From Lumbricus rubellus (lineage: Eukaryota; Annelida; Clitellata; Crassiclitellata; Lumbricidae), in the NCBI GenBank assembly GCA_945859605.1, contig OX243816.1:36970676-37034675 (forward strand): a stretch of 64,000 nt of DNA, in the 5' to 3' direction. A program made the translations under genes and the position numbers. Numbering within the stretch: the first letter of the stretch is position 1; each line of letters starts with the position of its first letter. The notes beneath the pieces are model-generated. The model was not told the origin of the DNA. It ran no database searches and worked only from the letters and a program-made list of their open reading frames with translations. Shown in pieces: positions 23,001-32,674 of the stretch.

Positions 23001-25030
23001 GAGAGAGAATCAAGTTGTCCTTTGTCTGGCCAAAGATGCGTCGAGATGTGGTGAAATTTTGTAAGTCCTGTGAGAAGTGTCAGCTGAAGGCACGAAGTTT
23101 GGTGATGGATCGAGTGCCGATTACACCAATTCCAAGGGAAGATGTTCCATTCCGACGGATGACTATGGACGTGGTAGGCCCAATAGAACCGAAGTCAGCA
23201 GCAGGGCATAAGTATTGCTTGTGCATAGTGGATTCATGTACAAGATGGCCGACAATCTTTTTGCTGAAGTCATTGACTGCTAAGGCTGTGTGCGAAGCTT
23301 TGATGAAGCTATTCATTGACGTGGGGGTGCCGTCTGTGATCACCAGCGACAGAGGCACGAATTTTACAGCCAGTCTTACAAGAGAATTTTTGAAATTGAT
23401 GGGATGCTGTCCACGATTCGATTCACCGGGGCATCCTGAGGCAGCTGGATTAGTTGAGAGATGGAACCAGACGTTCAAGAAGATGGTGCATCATGTCATT
23501 GTGGAAAATCCAAGACAGTGGCATAAAATCATTCCGTTTACCGTATGGGCATTGAGAGAAGTTCCTAACGCAACGACAGGAGTGGCACCATATCTGCTGG
23601 TGTATGGAAAAATGCCAAGAGGACCATTAACTATCTTAAAGGAAAGCTGGACCAAAGAAATAAATCTACCGCCAAACATTGGAGTACAACCAGCAAAGTA
23701 CCTGAAGAACTTAAGAGCAGACATGGAGAAAGCTTTGATATTTGCTGAGAATTGTGCAGAGGAAAAGCAAAAACAATACGCCAGTCAATACAACAAGAGG
23801 GCCAAGGATAAAGAATTCGAACCAGGAGAAAACGTCATCGTCCTGTATCCAACGTCAACCAATAAATTGATCTCACGATGGCATGGTCCATGTACAGTGC
23901 TACAAAGAAGATCCAAGTATTCGTATCTGGTGGACATGAATGAAAACGGCCGACGAATCGTCCATGCCAACAAAATGAGGAAGTTCATCGCAAGAACATT
24001 ATCGTGTGGTCTCATCGTGGAAGAGGACGACGAATTCGGATCAGTGGTAGAGCTACCATTGAAAGAAGACCATGCAGAGACGACACAGAAATCGCTGCAA
24101 TTGGACTATGAACAGATCGGACATCTTACGAGCGAGCAACAGAAACAGCTACTGGATGTACTGAACCGATATGCAGACAGATTTTCGGACAAACCTGGAT
24201 TATGTACATTGGTAGAACACGAAGTGGTGCTGAGACCAGACTTTCGAGAGAAGGAGTTCACGGCTTATCGAATACCGTTGATATACCGCGCAAAAGTGGA
24301 CAAACAAATACAAGAGATGCTGAAAGCAAACATCATTCAGCCGTCGTCGAGCAGAATGGCAAGTCCGCTGGTCATCGTCAAGAAGAAGGACGGATCCTTG
24401 AGACTCGCGTGCGACTACAGGTACGTGAATTCATATACTGAAAATTGTCGATACCCCATGCCGATCGTCAACGATGTGCTGAGCAAAGTCGGGAAATCCA
24501 AGTTTATTTCCGTCTTGGACTGTCGCAGTGCTTACTGGACTTGTCCGGTGAAGAAATCCGACCAATGGAAAACCGCATTCGTTACCCATAATGGACTGTA
24601 CGAATTTACACGTGTCCCTTTTGGAATGATTAACTCTGGACGGACTTTTGTAAAAGCCATAAACATGATTTTGCAACCGATTAATGCATTTACTGAACCC
24701 TATGTTGATGACATTGCAGTCCATTCCGATGATTGGAACATTCATTTGAAACATTTAGAATTGTTTTTGAAACAAATAAGACTGCATAATGTAACTTTGA
24801 ACTTGAAGAAATGTGTGTTTGGTAAGAGTGAGGTGAAATTCATCGGTCACCTCATTGGTTCAGGGAAGAAGATGATGAATCCAGATAGGATTGACAGTTT
24901 GATTAATTTAAAAAACCCTGAAACGAAGAAGCAAGTGAAGCAAATGTTAGGATTCTTTGGTTTCTACAGACAATTTATTTGTAATTTTGCTGAGATTGCT
25001 AAACCATTGACAGATTTAACTAGCAAGTAG
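20009..25030 (+). CDS. Retrotransposon gag-pol polyprotein (gag, PR, IN, RT)
   Basis: ATG at 20,009 follows the leader; 1,673 codons to TAG. Residues about 80-320 are a Glu/Lys/Arg/Gln coiled coil with an 18-residue tandem duplication (EEQRRQEEKERKQEEKEK). Residues about 340-500 look like the helical gag capsid from which SCAN domains derive. A CCHC knuckle (CHNCHSDKHLIKHC) is near residue 598. Protease has IDSGTE near 717, then an acidic linker. Integrase has an HHCC finger (about 985-1025) and the triad Asp near 1052 (MDVVGP), Asp near 1113 (TSDRGTNF), Glu near 1149 (GLVERWN). RT follows with KKKDGSLRLACDYR and YVDD near 1564. It copies the element's RNA and integrates it. The integrase before RT is the notable feature. 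Confidence 0.93.
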   Translation: MEKLTEQKQATIKKMASERIVKLLIEAGLDAEEVGQMSREHLMRSLAEVWAKDAEEEGAVGGAEGKPIEKPQAPMSMEALLQFMMMREEQRAEKEEQRRHEEKEKEEQRRQEEKERKQEEKEKEEQRRQEEKERKQEEKEKAEKADRLRQQEIDMQKQQFQLQLEQMKIDRDEAERRRMELMIEYEKARKSDEEIRKQQIEDKKAREEEKEKMRLQELERAEEIRQEELQAEKDNLEKAEREREEQMQLEQKKLAIKEAQLKEMAIEKEERRKQLELLQQKIEQEELRRIEDQDRLKKRDEEDRKSREVSEQIRLRESETMVSKIKKIGDAMKHVLPTMPYDMMEVPLYFETVENAFNSFAVEKQYWVKLLLPLMTPRARTVLNRLSFENLDKYDAVKEHLLKEFKLTAREYRSRFADAKKTAEETYTMFTARLKNLLNYYVRSRRVDKDYEKLFDLLVADKLKECLPPGPLQFVLAKEGTECLEASNVADLADIHVNNRIGVMFQDKPKFETWGNSPKQPKWNKDSKDTGSQAKSNDAKKDNYSGKQYWQDKKESTWDRQAYNRTPPLGRPTESNASYTPYNKWENNEQRSFIKKRCHNCHSDKHLIKHCQAPGAANLRKNFSRSAENLRVNQIQVMNAPDQFEESDDRETEVKSVMKCTPQLTIQKEAIKTTSIAEICRETKSKEECQRIKKISLQHVNVEIRGTDGQPVQVEALIDSGTEIPVINEELLKGTTVEEIGRVHLQCVAGEPIPAKLVKIEVRMSGRNEGTATEDRTINIAPYLTLVCASISAELCKENPEKFLLHPEIIAELKEIPPVSVLQGELQANVTTRAQSRRAEVEDGEDETINESSQEDDTDSEDELSIQDDERTTSENNETEEEMAACERNDSEDFGSDAELETSMRDLFTENSNDERQLEDAKKFEEQQRNDESLKSWWRIAEDKGSEFSVVNGLMYKKHQMLDQLVYQLVLPKERRIQVMELAHESVFGGHLGEEKTRERIKLSFVWPKMRRDVVKFCKSCEKCQLKARSLVMDRVPITPIPREDVPFRRMTMDVVGPIEPKSAAGHKYCLCIVDSCTRWPTIFLLKSLTAKAVCEALMKLFIDVGVPSVITSDRGTNFTASLTREFLKLMGCCPRFDSPGHPEAAGLVERWNQTFKKMVHHVIVENPRQWHKIIPFTVWALREVPNATTGVAPYLLVYGKMPRGPLTILKESWTKEINLPPNIGVQPAKYLKNLRADMEKALIFAENCAEEKQKQYASQYNKRAKDKEFEPGENVIVLYPTSTNKLISRWHGPCTVLQRRSKYSYLVDMNENGRRIVHANKMRKFIARTLSCGLIVEEDDEFGSVVELPLKEDHAETTQKSLQLDYEQIGHLTSEQQKQLLDVLNRYADRFSDKPGLCTLVEHEVVLRPDFREKEFTAYRIPLIYRAKVDKQIQEMLKANIIQPSSSRMASPLVIVKKKDGSLRLACDYRYVNSYTENCRYPMPIVNDVLSKVGKSKFISVLDCRSAYWTCPVKKSDQWKTAFVTHNGLYEFTRVPFGMINSGRTFVKAINMILQPINAFTEPYVDDIAVHSDDWNIHLKHLELFLKQIRLHNVTLNLKKCVFGKSEVKFIGHLIGSGKKMMNPDRIDSLINLKNPETKKQVKQMLGFFGFYRQFICNFAEIAKPLTDLTSK

Positions 25031-25504
25031 ACACCTGAGAACATTATTTGGACTGAGGACCACCAGAAATCTTTTGATTCTCTTAAAGAAATTGTTTTAT
25101 CGAATGTTGTTCTGTACATGTTCGAGGTTGGCAAACCATTTAATTTGTACTGTGATAGCAGTGATTTTGCTGTGGGGGCTGTGCTGTCACAAGTGGACGA
25201 TGAGGGGATAGAACGTCCTGTTTCATTTATCAGCCAGAAGCTGACAGATACCCAGAGGAGATGGGCGACGATTGAGAAGGAAGCCTATGCAATCATATGG
25301 GCTTTAAACAAATTGAAAGAAATCATTATTGGTTCCAAGATTAATGTGTTCACTGATCATAATCCTTTAGTTTATTTGACTGAGTCAATGTCGAAGTCTG
25401 CTAAGTTAGTCAGATGGTCTTTATCATTGCAAAATTTTGACATTCTGTTGAACTATAAGAAAGGAAAGTTGAATGTAGTAGCAGACTGCTTATCGAGATT
25501 GTAG
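25031..25504 (+). CDS. RNase H part of the pol frame, after an in-frame TAG
   Basis: The frame continues after the TAG without shift and stays open to TAG at 25,502-25,504. It has the gypsy RNase H hallmarks: FNLYCDSSDFAVGAVLSQ, TIEKEAYAIIWAL, FTDHNPLVYL and VADCLSRL. It lacks its own obvious start near the junction, so it depended on the upstream frame. Either the TAG is a recent nonsense mutation, or it is suppressed. The former is more likely, as no other lesion is present. Confidence 0.88.
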   Translation, partial: TPENIIWTEDHQKSFDSLKEIVLSNVVLYMFEVGKPFNLYCDSSDFAVGAVLSQVDDEGIERPVSFISQKLTDTQRRWATIEKEAYAIIWALNKLKEIIIGSKINVFTDHNPLVYLTESMSKSAKLVRWSLSLQNFDILLNYKKGKLNVVADCLSRL

Positions 25505-25601
25505 TATAAGGTATTTTGTGATTGCATTTAGTATAAGAATTGTTTGTATTTAGTTTAAGCATTATACGTTCGCTAATTTTTTAGATTAATTAGCTCTCTT
25601 C

Positions 25602-25621
25602 AAAAGAAAGGAAGGAGGTAA
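25602..25621 (+). promoter_or_regulatory. Polypurine tract
   Basis: A 20-base stretch, all purine apart from one T, aaaagaaaggaaggaggtaa, directly before the 3' LTR, as expected for the plus-strand primer of reverse transcription. Confidence 0.85.
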
Positions 25622-26136
25622 TGTCAGCTAATTTAATCAGTGCACGCCGATTGTCGTACAGCGACGTAAGTAGGCCAGGTGCAAATTGCCGCGCGGCGTC
25701 TACACAGGTGATTGTCTGGACAGCACGTGACGTCTAGACGAGCGTACGTTAATTGTACAAGAAGGGAGTGGAAGTGAAGAAGGAGAGTTGCGTGTTGAGA
25801 GCCGTTGAGATAGGCTGTAATAGTTGTTGTTGAGTTGCGATAGAGTAGACTGATGAAGGTAGTAGTCGTGTAGTTGTTATGATAACGCAAGTGTAGTCAT
25901 TGTTGTGTTGTTGCTGATCGTTTTACTTTATATCGGATTTTGGAGTATAATAAGAAGAGTTAAACACGTCGTCGTTGTTGGTTAACAAAACAGTGAAAGA
26001 CTGTAGATTCTTTAACCTAGCCATTTAGCTAATGAAACAGTTATCTAGGGATAGGCCTACGCTACCACGAACTTATACGAAGAAGCTTCCGAAGAGACTG
26101 ATAGGAGGTGAAGGTGATATCAAGGAGGTTATCACA
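25622..26136 (+). repeat. 3' LTR (515 bp)
   Basis: Copy of the 5' LTR, differing in its last 20-25 bases only as far as I can read. Followed directly by the target duplication tgcat. Confidence 0.93.
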
Positions 26137-26141
26137 TGCAT

Positions 26142-26242
26142 CTTTCACAATGACTAATAATAATAATAATTGTAGTAGTAGTAGTAGTAATAGTAGTGGT
26201 GGTGGTGGCGGTGGCGGCGGCGGTGGCAGCGGCGGCAGAAGC

Positions 26243-26311
<69 letters not shown>
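26142..26311. repeat. Compound trinucleotide microsatellite
   Basis: Runs of aat, agt, ggt, ggc and again agt (about 25 units). The element at 26,312 inserted in the last run, which resumes after 28,383. Confidence 0.92.
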
Positions 26312-26470
26312 CAGTGGCGGCGCCAGGATTTTTGGTTTGGGGGGGCTGAAGCCCTAAGTCCTTCCTCCCTCATAATTATTGCAAGCGCCGAAGGCGCGAA
26401 GCTGCGAGTGCCAAAGGCACGAAGCCCGTACCGACTAGGGGGTCTGGGGTAGCGTCGTAAGCTCCCCCAG

Positions 26471-27050
26471 CGGGGTCTGGGGCGGAGCCCCAGCCGCCAA
26501 CGCAATTTTAGCTCTGTTGACCTCAAATGGAGCCATTTTAGGCTCTTTTTTGACAGCTATTTATGCGCGATAAAATCATGAAAAAACGGGGTCTGGGGCG
26601 GAGCCCCAGTCACCAACGAATTTTTAGCTCTGTTGTCCTCAATTGGAGCCATTTTGAGGTTCTTTTTTACAGCTATTTATGCACGATAAAATCCTGAAAA
26701 CAACGGGTCTGGGGCAGAGCCCCAGCCACTAACGAATTTTCAGCTCTGTTGTCCTCAACTGGAGCCATTTTAAGGCTCTTTTTTACAGCTATTTATGCGC
26801 GATAAAATCATAAAAACAACGGGGTCTGGGGCGGAGCCCCAGCCACCAACGAATTTTTAGCTCTGTTGTCCTCAACTGGAGCCATTTTTAGGCTCTTTTT
26901 ACAGCTATTTATGCACGAAAAAATTTTCTGAAAACAACGCGGTCTGGGGCGGAGCCCCAGCCACCAACGCATTTTTAGCTCTGTTGACCTCAAGTGGAGC
27001 CCTTTTTAGGCTCTTTTTGCCAGCTATTTATGAACGAGAAAATCATGAAA
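26471..27050. repeat. Minisatellite, about 5 units of 117 bp
   Basis: Each unit starts ggtctggggcggagccccag, which is itself a hairpin (ctggggc/gccccag), then gaatttttagctctgttg and ggagccattttaggctc. Units start near 26,471, 26,587, 26,703, 26,820 and 26,939. They are similar but not identical. The frames in them are not genes. Confidence 0.9.
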
Positions 27051-27411
27051 ACTTCAATAAGAGGTCGTTTTGCAGAGTCGCACACTGCCAATATGAGATT
27101 GTCCAAATTTTATTGTAAAAGAAATGGGTTTCGTCTTTACTATGATCAGGCCTATAACCTAACAAGTTTATAAGGATACTGTCATAGGCCTACTGTATCT
27201 ATGAAACCCTAGGGGGCATGCTATATGTAGTATTTTTTACAGGCTCAACCCAACCAAAATGTCCCACCCAAAATGTGTAATTTCCTAATTTAAAAAGCTT
27301 ATTATGTGAAGGCTTAGCCTATAGTCCCTATACCTTTTGTGCACGACATTTTGTCGTCGGCGACATTTCGTCTTGCGACATACATGTACATGTATTGAAT
27401 AGGTGTGCATA

Positions 27412-27545
27412 GGTGGCCCTAACCAGCGGACTCTGCAGTCCCTTCTGGGTGTCCTTTTGTTACCAAGAGCGTTCATGCTTATTTTGATGATAGAGATCTA
27501 TTTCGTGTGTGCTTTTTGGCTCAATAAAAAATTTGAAAATTGATT
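27412..27545 (+). mobile_element. LINE-type 3' end fragment
   Basis: ggtggccctaaccagcggac ... ctcaataaaaaatttg matches, inverted, 51,010-51,187. The last part has an AATAAA and a short ttgaaaattg tail, as at 3' ends of retroposed elements. Confidence 0.65.
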
Positions 27546-28383
27546 GTCACTTGACGTTTTGTCTTGCGACATATCGTCACTGCGACATTTTGTCGGCGAC
27601 ATTTTGCCAGGTCACCAGCCGGGTCTTTCAGGGTCTGCGACCCGACATTGATTTTCGTGACTTCCTGGTGCCGGGTCTCAGTCGGTAACAAGTTTTTAAA
27701 AAAATGGGAAAATAGGGCCTAACTAAAAAATCTTGTCGTGAGACACAAAAAATAGATAAAAAGGTATGATTTTGAATTTTTTTGGCAAATGAGTAAAAAA
27801 AAGGTCGTCAAAGGCTTCGGCTCGTCCACCAAAGTCAGACCCGGCAACTTTCCCAAATCACTTTCAGCCCTGGCCTAGGCCTTCCGGTAGAATTCGAGTT
27901 TTCTAGAATATTAAAGCCTACAGTGCCTTATTGGCGGGAAATCAACTTCGCAAATGTTATGCTTGAGAACTCTTTTCAGAGAATCGCTTGCTTCTTGGGC
28001 CCCGCACACCCTAGGGCCGGGCTTGACCACAAACTTGGGGACCGTCCCCTATGGCCCAAAGTCTCCCCATGTGTGCTGCTGCTAATTGGAAACCCCATTT
28101 CGTATGTGATTTCATAAAACTACAGGCGTAGCCCTCAGCCGGCCACCGTGCTGCATATGGTGTACAACTGTACATAACCTCATCACGGCTCGGCGGCATG
28201 TTTATTAGGATATTAAAGCACTCTACGCTATGATTACATAGTTGATTTCATTGACGTTGGTCACTGTCTAGATTTCTTTTTCGAAGTTAGCAGTTGTAGA
28301 AATTTTCCTCGTTTTGTTTTGGGGGGGCTGAGCCGCCGATAGGGGGGGCTTAGCCCCCCTAGCCCCCCCTGGCGCCGCCACTG

Positions 28384-30120
28384 GTAGTAGTAGTAGTAGT
28401 AATAAACTGGACTAACTGTTTAAAAATAATAGGCCTAATAACACGATCGACCAATAACGATGACCGCTAACTCCAGAACAATACAGCTCTTCGGACAGTT
28501 ACTTAGAGCCTAAGGGTTTACACTAACCTCCGACGGAAAAAATATTATTATCACCTAGCTCCACCAGGGTCATAATATATGTATAGGCCTATTATACAGC
28601 CACGTTCATTGAGTTATCTGCATAGGCCTACTACTCTTGCAACGTTGACTGCGCCCGCAACAGCTATATCGAGGGAATCGGCTTGTTGGTTCTGCCTCTG
28701 AGTTTGCATGCTAATGATCACCCTTTCAACTTTTTTTGCCCTATTTTTCCAATTGATGTATTTATTTGTTGAAGAAACACTTAACATCATATTTATTATA
28801 GGCCAGCGTAGAATAGACTAGATATCGTGAAGAGGCGCTATATAAATTCTCGGAATGAACAGAGTCGTCGACTGCAGCGCCACTATTCGGTTGGTTTGGT
28901 AGCCAATGTTATAAGGCAAGACTCTAGTGATAGGCTATAGTTTCAGTTTAACGACGCCATGTGTGGTGACATTATTATCAACGTCACCCTCCCCTTTTGC
29001 AGGCTTTGGACTAATTCTGACACAGGTGTAGTGGTGGAGGAGCGGATGCATATCTGCCTGACCGATTCATTTAAATAATAAATTGTGCTATGTCCTTAAT
29101 ATCTTATAAAGTTCTTAATTTAGCCTATAGGCCTAATGCTGACGTTGCCTCGTGACATATCTCTTTGCTCCAAAGCACCGGGTAGGCCCTATACGGGGTT
29201 AATCGGGCTCCTCTATTTGCATGGGCGGAATTTATCAGAGACTAGGGGGGGCTACGACCCCAAGAAGGCCGCAAAGAAATAATTTCACGAGATTTTCCAC
29301 CACCGAAAGAAAAAATGGTTTATTTTCATGAGATTTCACCCGAAGGACTAAAAAAAAGTCATCAGCTATTTCTGAGAAAGTTCGAAAATGCGGTATCGTC
29401 GACGCCACTCGTAGGCCCACGTTATTTTTAGTCCCCCACCCACTAAAAACTGAAATCAACTCCGCCCAGAACAGGTTTCTACGAGATATGGAACACGGGC
29501 TCCTGGTAGGCCTATTTCTTAATGCCCTATGTACGTGCGCATGCATGGGCGCCGGACAAGACAGCCACTCCCTGAAAATTGGCACACATTTTTTAACTAC
29601 GAATTTTCGAAAGAAATTTCTTTACATTGAAACATTAATGCTTTTTTTATTATTATTAGGCCTATAGGCCTATACTTCTTATTTTCTGCTTTGCACTTTC
29701 AAGATATGGCTAAAAAAACTAGCCGCCACCATTATGTATGGAATATCTGTGGGCACTCAATTTCATAATTTATGCAATTGAAGACCAATAATATTATGTT
29801 AGAATTAGATCGTGGACTTGCGAAATTAGGCTGGGGCAGCACCAGGAATGTGCTATGGAAATCAACATATACGATTCTCCTCATGCAAGAGCACTATCCT
29901 ATGATTTGCGTCCCAGACCGCATGACCAAATCTTCCGACCTCCGAAACCACAATCAAAGAGAATGGTTTTCACACCCTTATGAAAAGAGGCAAAGGAAGA
30001 CCAAGAAGATCACTACGGCGACGGGCGTCAGAAGAAAGAAAAATCAAGACGTGCACTACGACGGAGATAGCTAGGTAACTTATTCCAGAAATATGAACCG
30101 ACCATAGAGAAGCTTTTAAG
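28384..30120. other. Upstream flank of copy C
   Basis: Homologous in blocks to 7,750-8,740 upstream of copy B. Contains a dispersed repeat copy at 28,944-29,052. A candidate inverted-repeat insert lies at about 29,223-29,468 (ends gggcggaatt and ctccgccc), absent from copy B. A frame at 29,772-30,074 is not assignable. Confidence 0.5.
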
Positions 30121-30230
30121 CAGCGCTAGTCTGTCTATGGTGTGACGTCACAGAATATTGTTTCAATACGTCATCGTTTGTGTTGAAATTTCCTTCATGT
30201 TAGTAGGACTACTTCAATTGCTCCCGTTAT
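30121..30230 (+). promoter_or_regulatory. Conserved upstream region of copy C with CRE-like site
   Basis: ctgtctatggtgtgacgtca and the following 100 bp are conserved with the copy B upstream region, where two insertions interrupt it. TGACGTCA at 30,143-30,150 is the full consensus for CREB/ATF factors; copy B had TGACGTGA. It is about 280 bp before the ATG of exon 1. Promoter function is inferred from conservation and position. Confidence 0.4.
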
Positions 30231-30426
30231 TTTATGCAATTTTAAATAGCATATTTCCAGAGATTCACTTAAAAGTTTTGTCTAAGGTGGACATACTTTA
30301 ATTTGAGATTATTTCGGTTCGATTTGCTCAGCAATTATTGCCCACAAAAGATTGGTGTTTCTTAAAGCGCATTGAGACGACGGCGACGTCTCTTCCTCTA
30401 CAGAAGCATCTCCTAAAGACATTGGA

Positions 30427-30490
30427 ATGTCGAAGAAACGCACATCACCTGAATCCAGTGATGACAAGCCAGCGAATAAAGGCTCAGACT
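30427..30490 (+). CDS. F-box/propeller gene copy C, exon 1 (start)
   Basis: ATG at 30,427 gives MSKKRTSPESSDDKPANKG and ends with one base before gtaagt. 64 bp, as in copy B, from which it differs by a single residue. Confidence 0.75.
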
Positions 30491-31051
30491 GTAAGTTAAT
30501 GCAAAGGAGTTTCGATAATTAATTGTCCAATACTGTTCATTATAGTCGATGGCCACAAACTCCGTGCAATCCTCTTCCAACCTTATGGGCGGTCTGGTCT
30601 TTCGGATCAATGCGCAGTGTGCAAGGCCCACGACCTCCAGGGGCCCACAGAGATTGTTAAATGATTTATCTAGCCTAATTAATAATTCATGTTATTTTTG
30701 TGACAGAATGATGTAGTTTTTGTGTATAGGATACACTTGCCTAACTTCGTAACTGCACTAACGTCAGGCAAAACTGTACTGAACTCCTTTTAACTTGTGT
30801 TTTCGTTTTGAGTCATGACGGTAAATTGCAAGATGACGTTAAGGGCCATTCAGATTTTACAGGCCCACTAAACGGATTACTGGTCTACTGTTCATAATCT
30901 GAACAGAATATAATTTTAAAATAGTCAAATGCCATAGAACGATTACTTAGGCTACTTTAAAGTCAATTACTGGTTCTCCAAATTGCAGTATAAAATTCTA
31001 TACACGAATTATAATTAATTTATTCTCATAATCGTCGTTATTCTCTTGTAG

Positions 31052-31113
31052 CAGTATTCCAGCAAGATGAGAGTTCTAAACGTGCAAAACTCGTCTCATT
31101 GAGTGACACGACG
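31052..31113 (+). CDS. F-box/propeller gene copy C, exon 2
   Basis: 62 bp between ctcttgtag and gtaagc. It encodes VFQQDESSKRAKLVSLSDTT, in phase with exon 1 and exon 3. Confidence 0.75.
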
Positions 31114-31918
31114 GTAAGCTATATCGCATTCAAATATCTAGTCACATATTTTTTTAAAATCCAAACATTGTAAATTGCTTGATGACTGTGGTTTATTAAC
31201 TGTCATTTTCTAGGCTTTTGTAGGAAAGCAGCATTACTGAAACTTTAAAGTTATCATATGCTATGCAAAGACAAAGATTTAAGTAAAAAAGAGTAATATT
31301 CCAAAATGATTTCGGTTCTTAAACTCAACAAATGCATTAGACCTAGCCTACTTTCGCTCTCTTCTACATGTAGGTTAGGCTGCGGCCGACGACGAGTCCT
31401 CAACTTCTCGTCTCCAACTGCTACTTTAATTATCCCTATATCTTTATTCCATATAGTTAATGTTAGGTTCATCGTCTGATTCTTGCCATGTTATAGATTC
31501 AAATCACGCTACATGAACTTCACTTACTATCACTTAGTGCTAGTTTTAACCATTGTCTAAAAAGCAGGTGCGAAAGTCATACTTAATGCTAGTCAGGAAA
31601 TTCGACTTAGGCCTAAGTAGGTATGGATTTCTACTCGCCTTCTAGCAAACATCTAAAGACACCACTTAGCAAGAGTAATTTGTGATGACAGAAGAATTAT
31701 TGTGCAAATTTCACCCGTTTGTGTGTTTTCACAGTTTAATCGTGCTTAGCCTGTAAACGTAAATCGGCGTTAAGAACTTGGAATTGCCATCTGTTTTGAT
31801 TGTCATGGCGTCTACGGTCTAGTCTAGAAAAGCTCTTTATGTAACGCATAACTTACAAAAGTGTGTGGAGTTCTAACGTTTGTACTGCATTTTTTTTCGG
31901 GTACGTTTTTACTTCCAG
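31114..31918 (+). other. Intron 2 of copy C
   Basis: Same layout as intron 2 of copy B but without its LINE (12,830-13,690) and the 110-bp repeat, so this is the empty-site version for both insertions. Confidence 0.6.
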
Positions 31919-32120
31919 CTGAAAGATCTACCGATCGAGCTAATTGAGAGCATCCTCATTAAAGTCATAGTAATGGAAGTGACGGAAATGAAGCTGGTGA
32001 AAAGTGAACGGAAGGGAAAGGCGGATCCAGTGATAGACAGACTTAGAACAGTCTGTCCGCAATGGGACAGCATCCTTACGACAAACTTCTTCCGAAATGA
32101 ACTCAGCAGGGCTTTTGACG
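31919..32120 (+). CDS. F-box/propeller gene copy C, exon 3 (F-box)
   Basis: 202 bp between cttccag and gtaggc. It encodes LKDLPIELIESILIKVI to LRTVCPQWDSILTTNF, the same F-box as copy B with few changes (LKD for LQD, TNF for TDF, SRA for NRT). It can join in phase either terminal exon 32,675 or 34,678. Skp1 binding is expected from the family. Confidence 0.85.
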
Positions 32121-32403
32121 GTAGGCCCATTCTAGTTTTTTAATTAAAAATTCATAGTTGCTTAATTTTATATGTAAGGCAAACTAGGATCTCAAATTAA
32201 AATCGCGGTCAATACGTAGGCCCTAAGTCTAGTTGTTTTAGCTAGCATTGAATGATACCGATTTATAAATTTTATTTGTCTTACGTGAAGGCCACGGCGG
32301 CATTAGCCTACCGTTTTGGCTAATGGTGCATCGTGCAAAAATTATGACTTTAAACATGATCTACTCGCTCAAACGCTTTAGAGTTCCAAATAGCCAAATA
32401 ATT

Positions 32404-32562
32404 AGCTGTAACTTTTGCAAACATAAAACTTTTGAAATGAAACTTTCAGGGATTGTTGGAAATTCATTCCCCTGCAAATTGGGAAATTTTCGCCGAAAAA
32501 GGTCAATCGGTTGCGAAGTTATCGCATTTTATCCGGTGGTACATTTTTTTTGAGCCACCCTG
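32404..32562. mobile_element. mariner/Tc1-type terminal fragment
   Basis: The right end reads tttttttgagccaccctgta, a mariner-like terminal sequence (inverse cagggtggctc) with TA after it. The left end is not visible, so it is a fragment. The matching introns of copies A and B lack it. Confidence 0.55.
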
Positions 32563-32674
32563 TAGAGTAGACCTATGTAGGCCTAACTGATAAATCTGTC
32601 TTTTGTTGGGAAAATTTGTGTAGCAACTACCACTATTTTTCGCATTTAATTTGGAACAATTATAATTTCTGTAG

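Larger units (their letters stand above)
18068..26136 (+). mobile_element. Gmr1-like Ty3/gypsy LTR retrotransposon
   Basis: Both LTRs start TGTCAGC and end TTATCACA. Perfect 5-bp target duplications tgcat flank it (18,063-18,067; 26,137-26,141). Order inside: LTR, primer-binding site, leader with a later insertion, gag-pol frame, polypurine tract, LTR. The pol order is protease, integrase, RT, RNase H, which is Ty1/copia-like although the domains are gypsy-like. A deuterostome group with that arrangement, Gmr1-like elements, is known. Near-identical LTRs mean a young insertion. One TAG interrupts the frame before RNase H. Confidence 0.93.
26312..28383. mobile_element. 2.07-kb hAT-like nonautonomous element
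   Basis: Starts cagtggcggcgccagg and ends cctggcgccgccactg, perfect inverted ends, followed inwards by G-rich/C-rich blocks. It lies in an AGT microsatellite, and gtagtagt on both sides is compatible with an 8-bp duplication, though the repeat makes this uncertain. Inside are a 117-bp minisatellite (26,471-27,050), a LINE 3' fragment (27,412-27,545) and a degenerate cgacattttgtcg repeat near 27,350 and 27,550-27,610. No transposase is visible. Confidence 0.8.

Noticed and set aside
29772..30074. 100-codon plus-strand frame, possibly an RT C-terminus
   Set aside because: A basic GRPRR-like stretch in another frame recalls LINE ends, but no other motif supports it.
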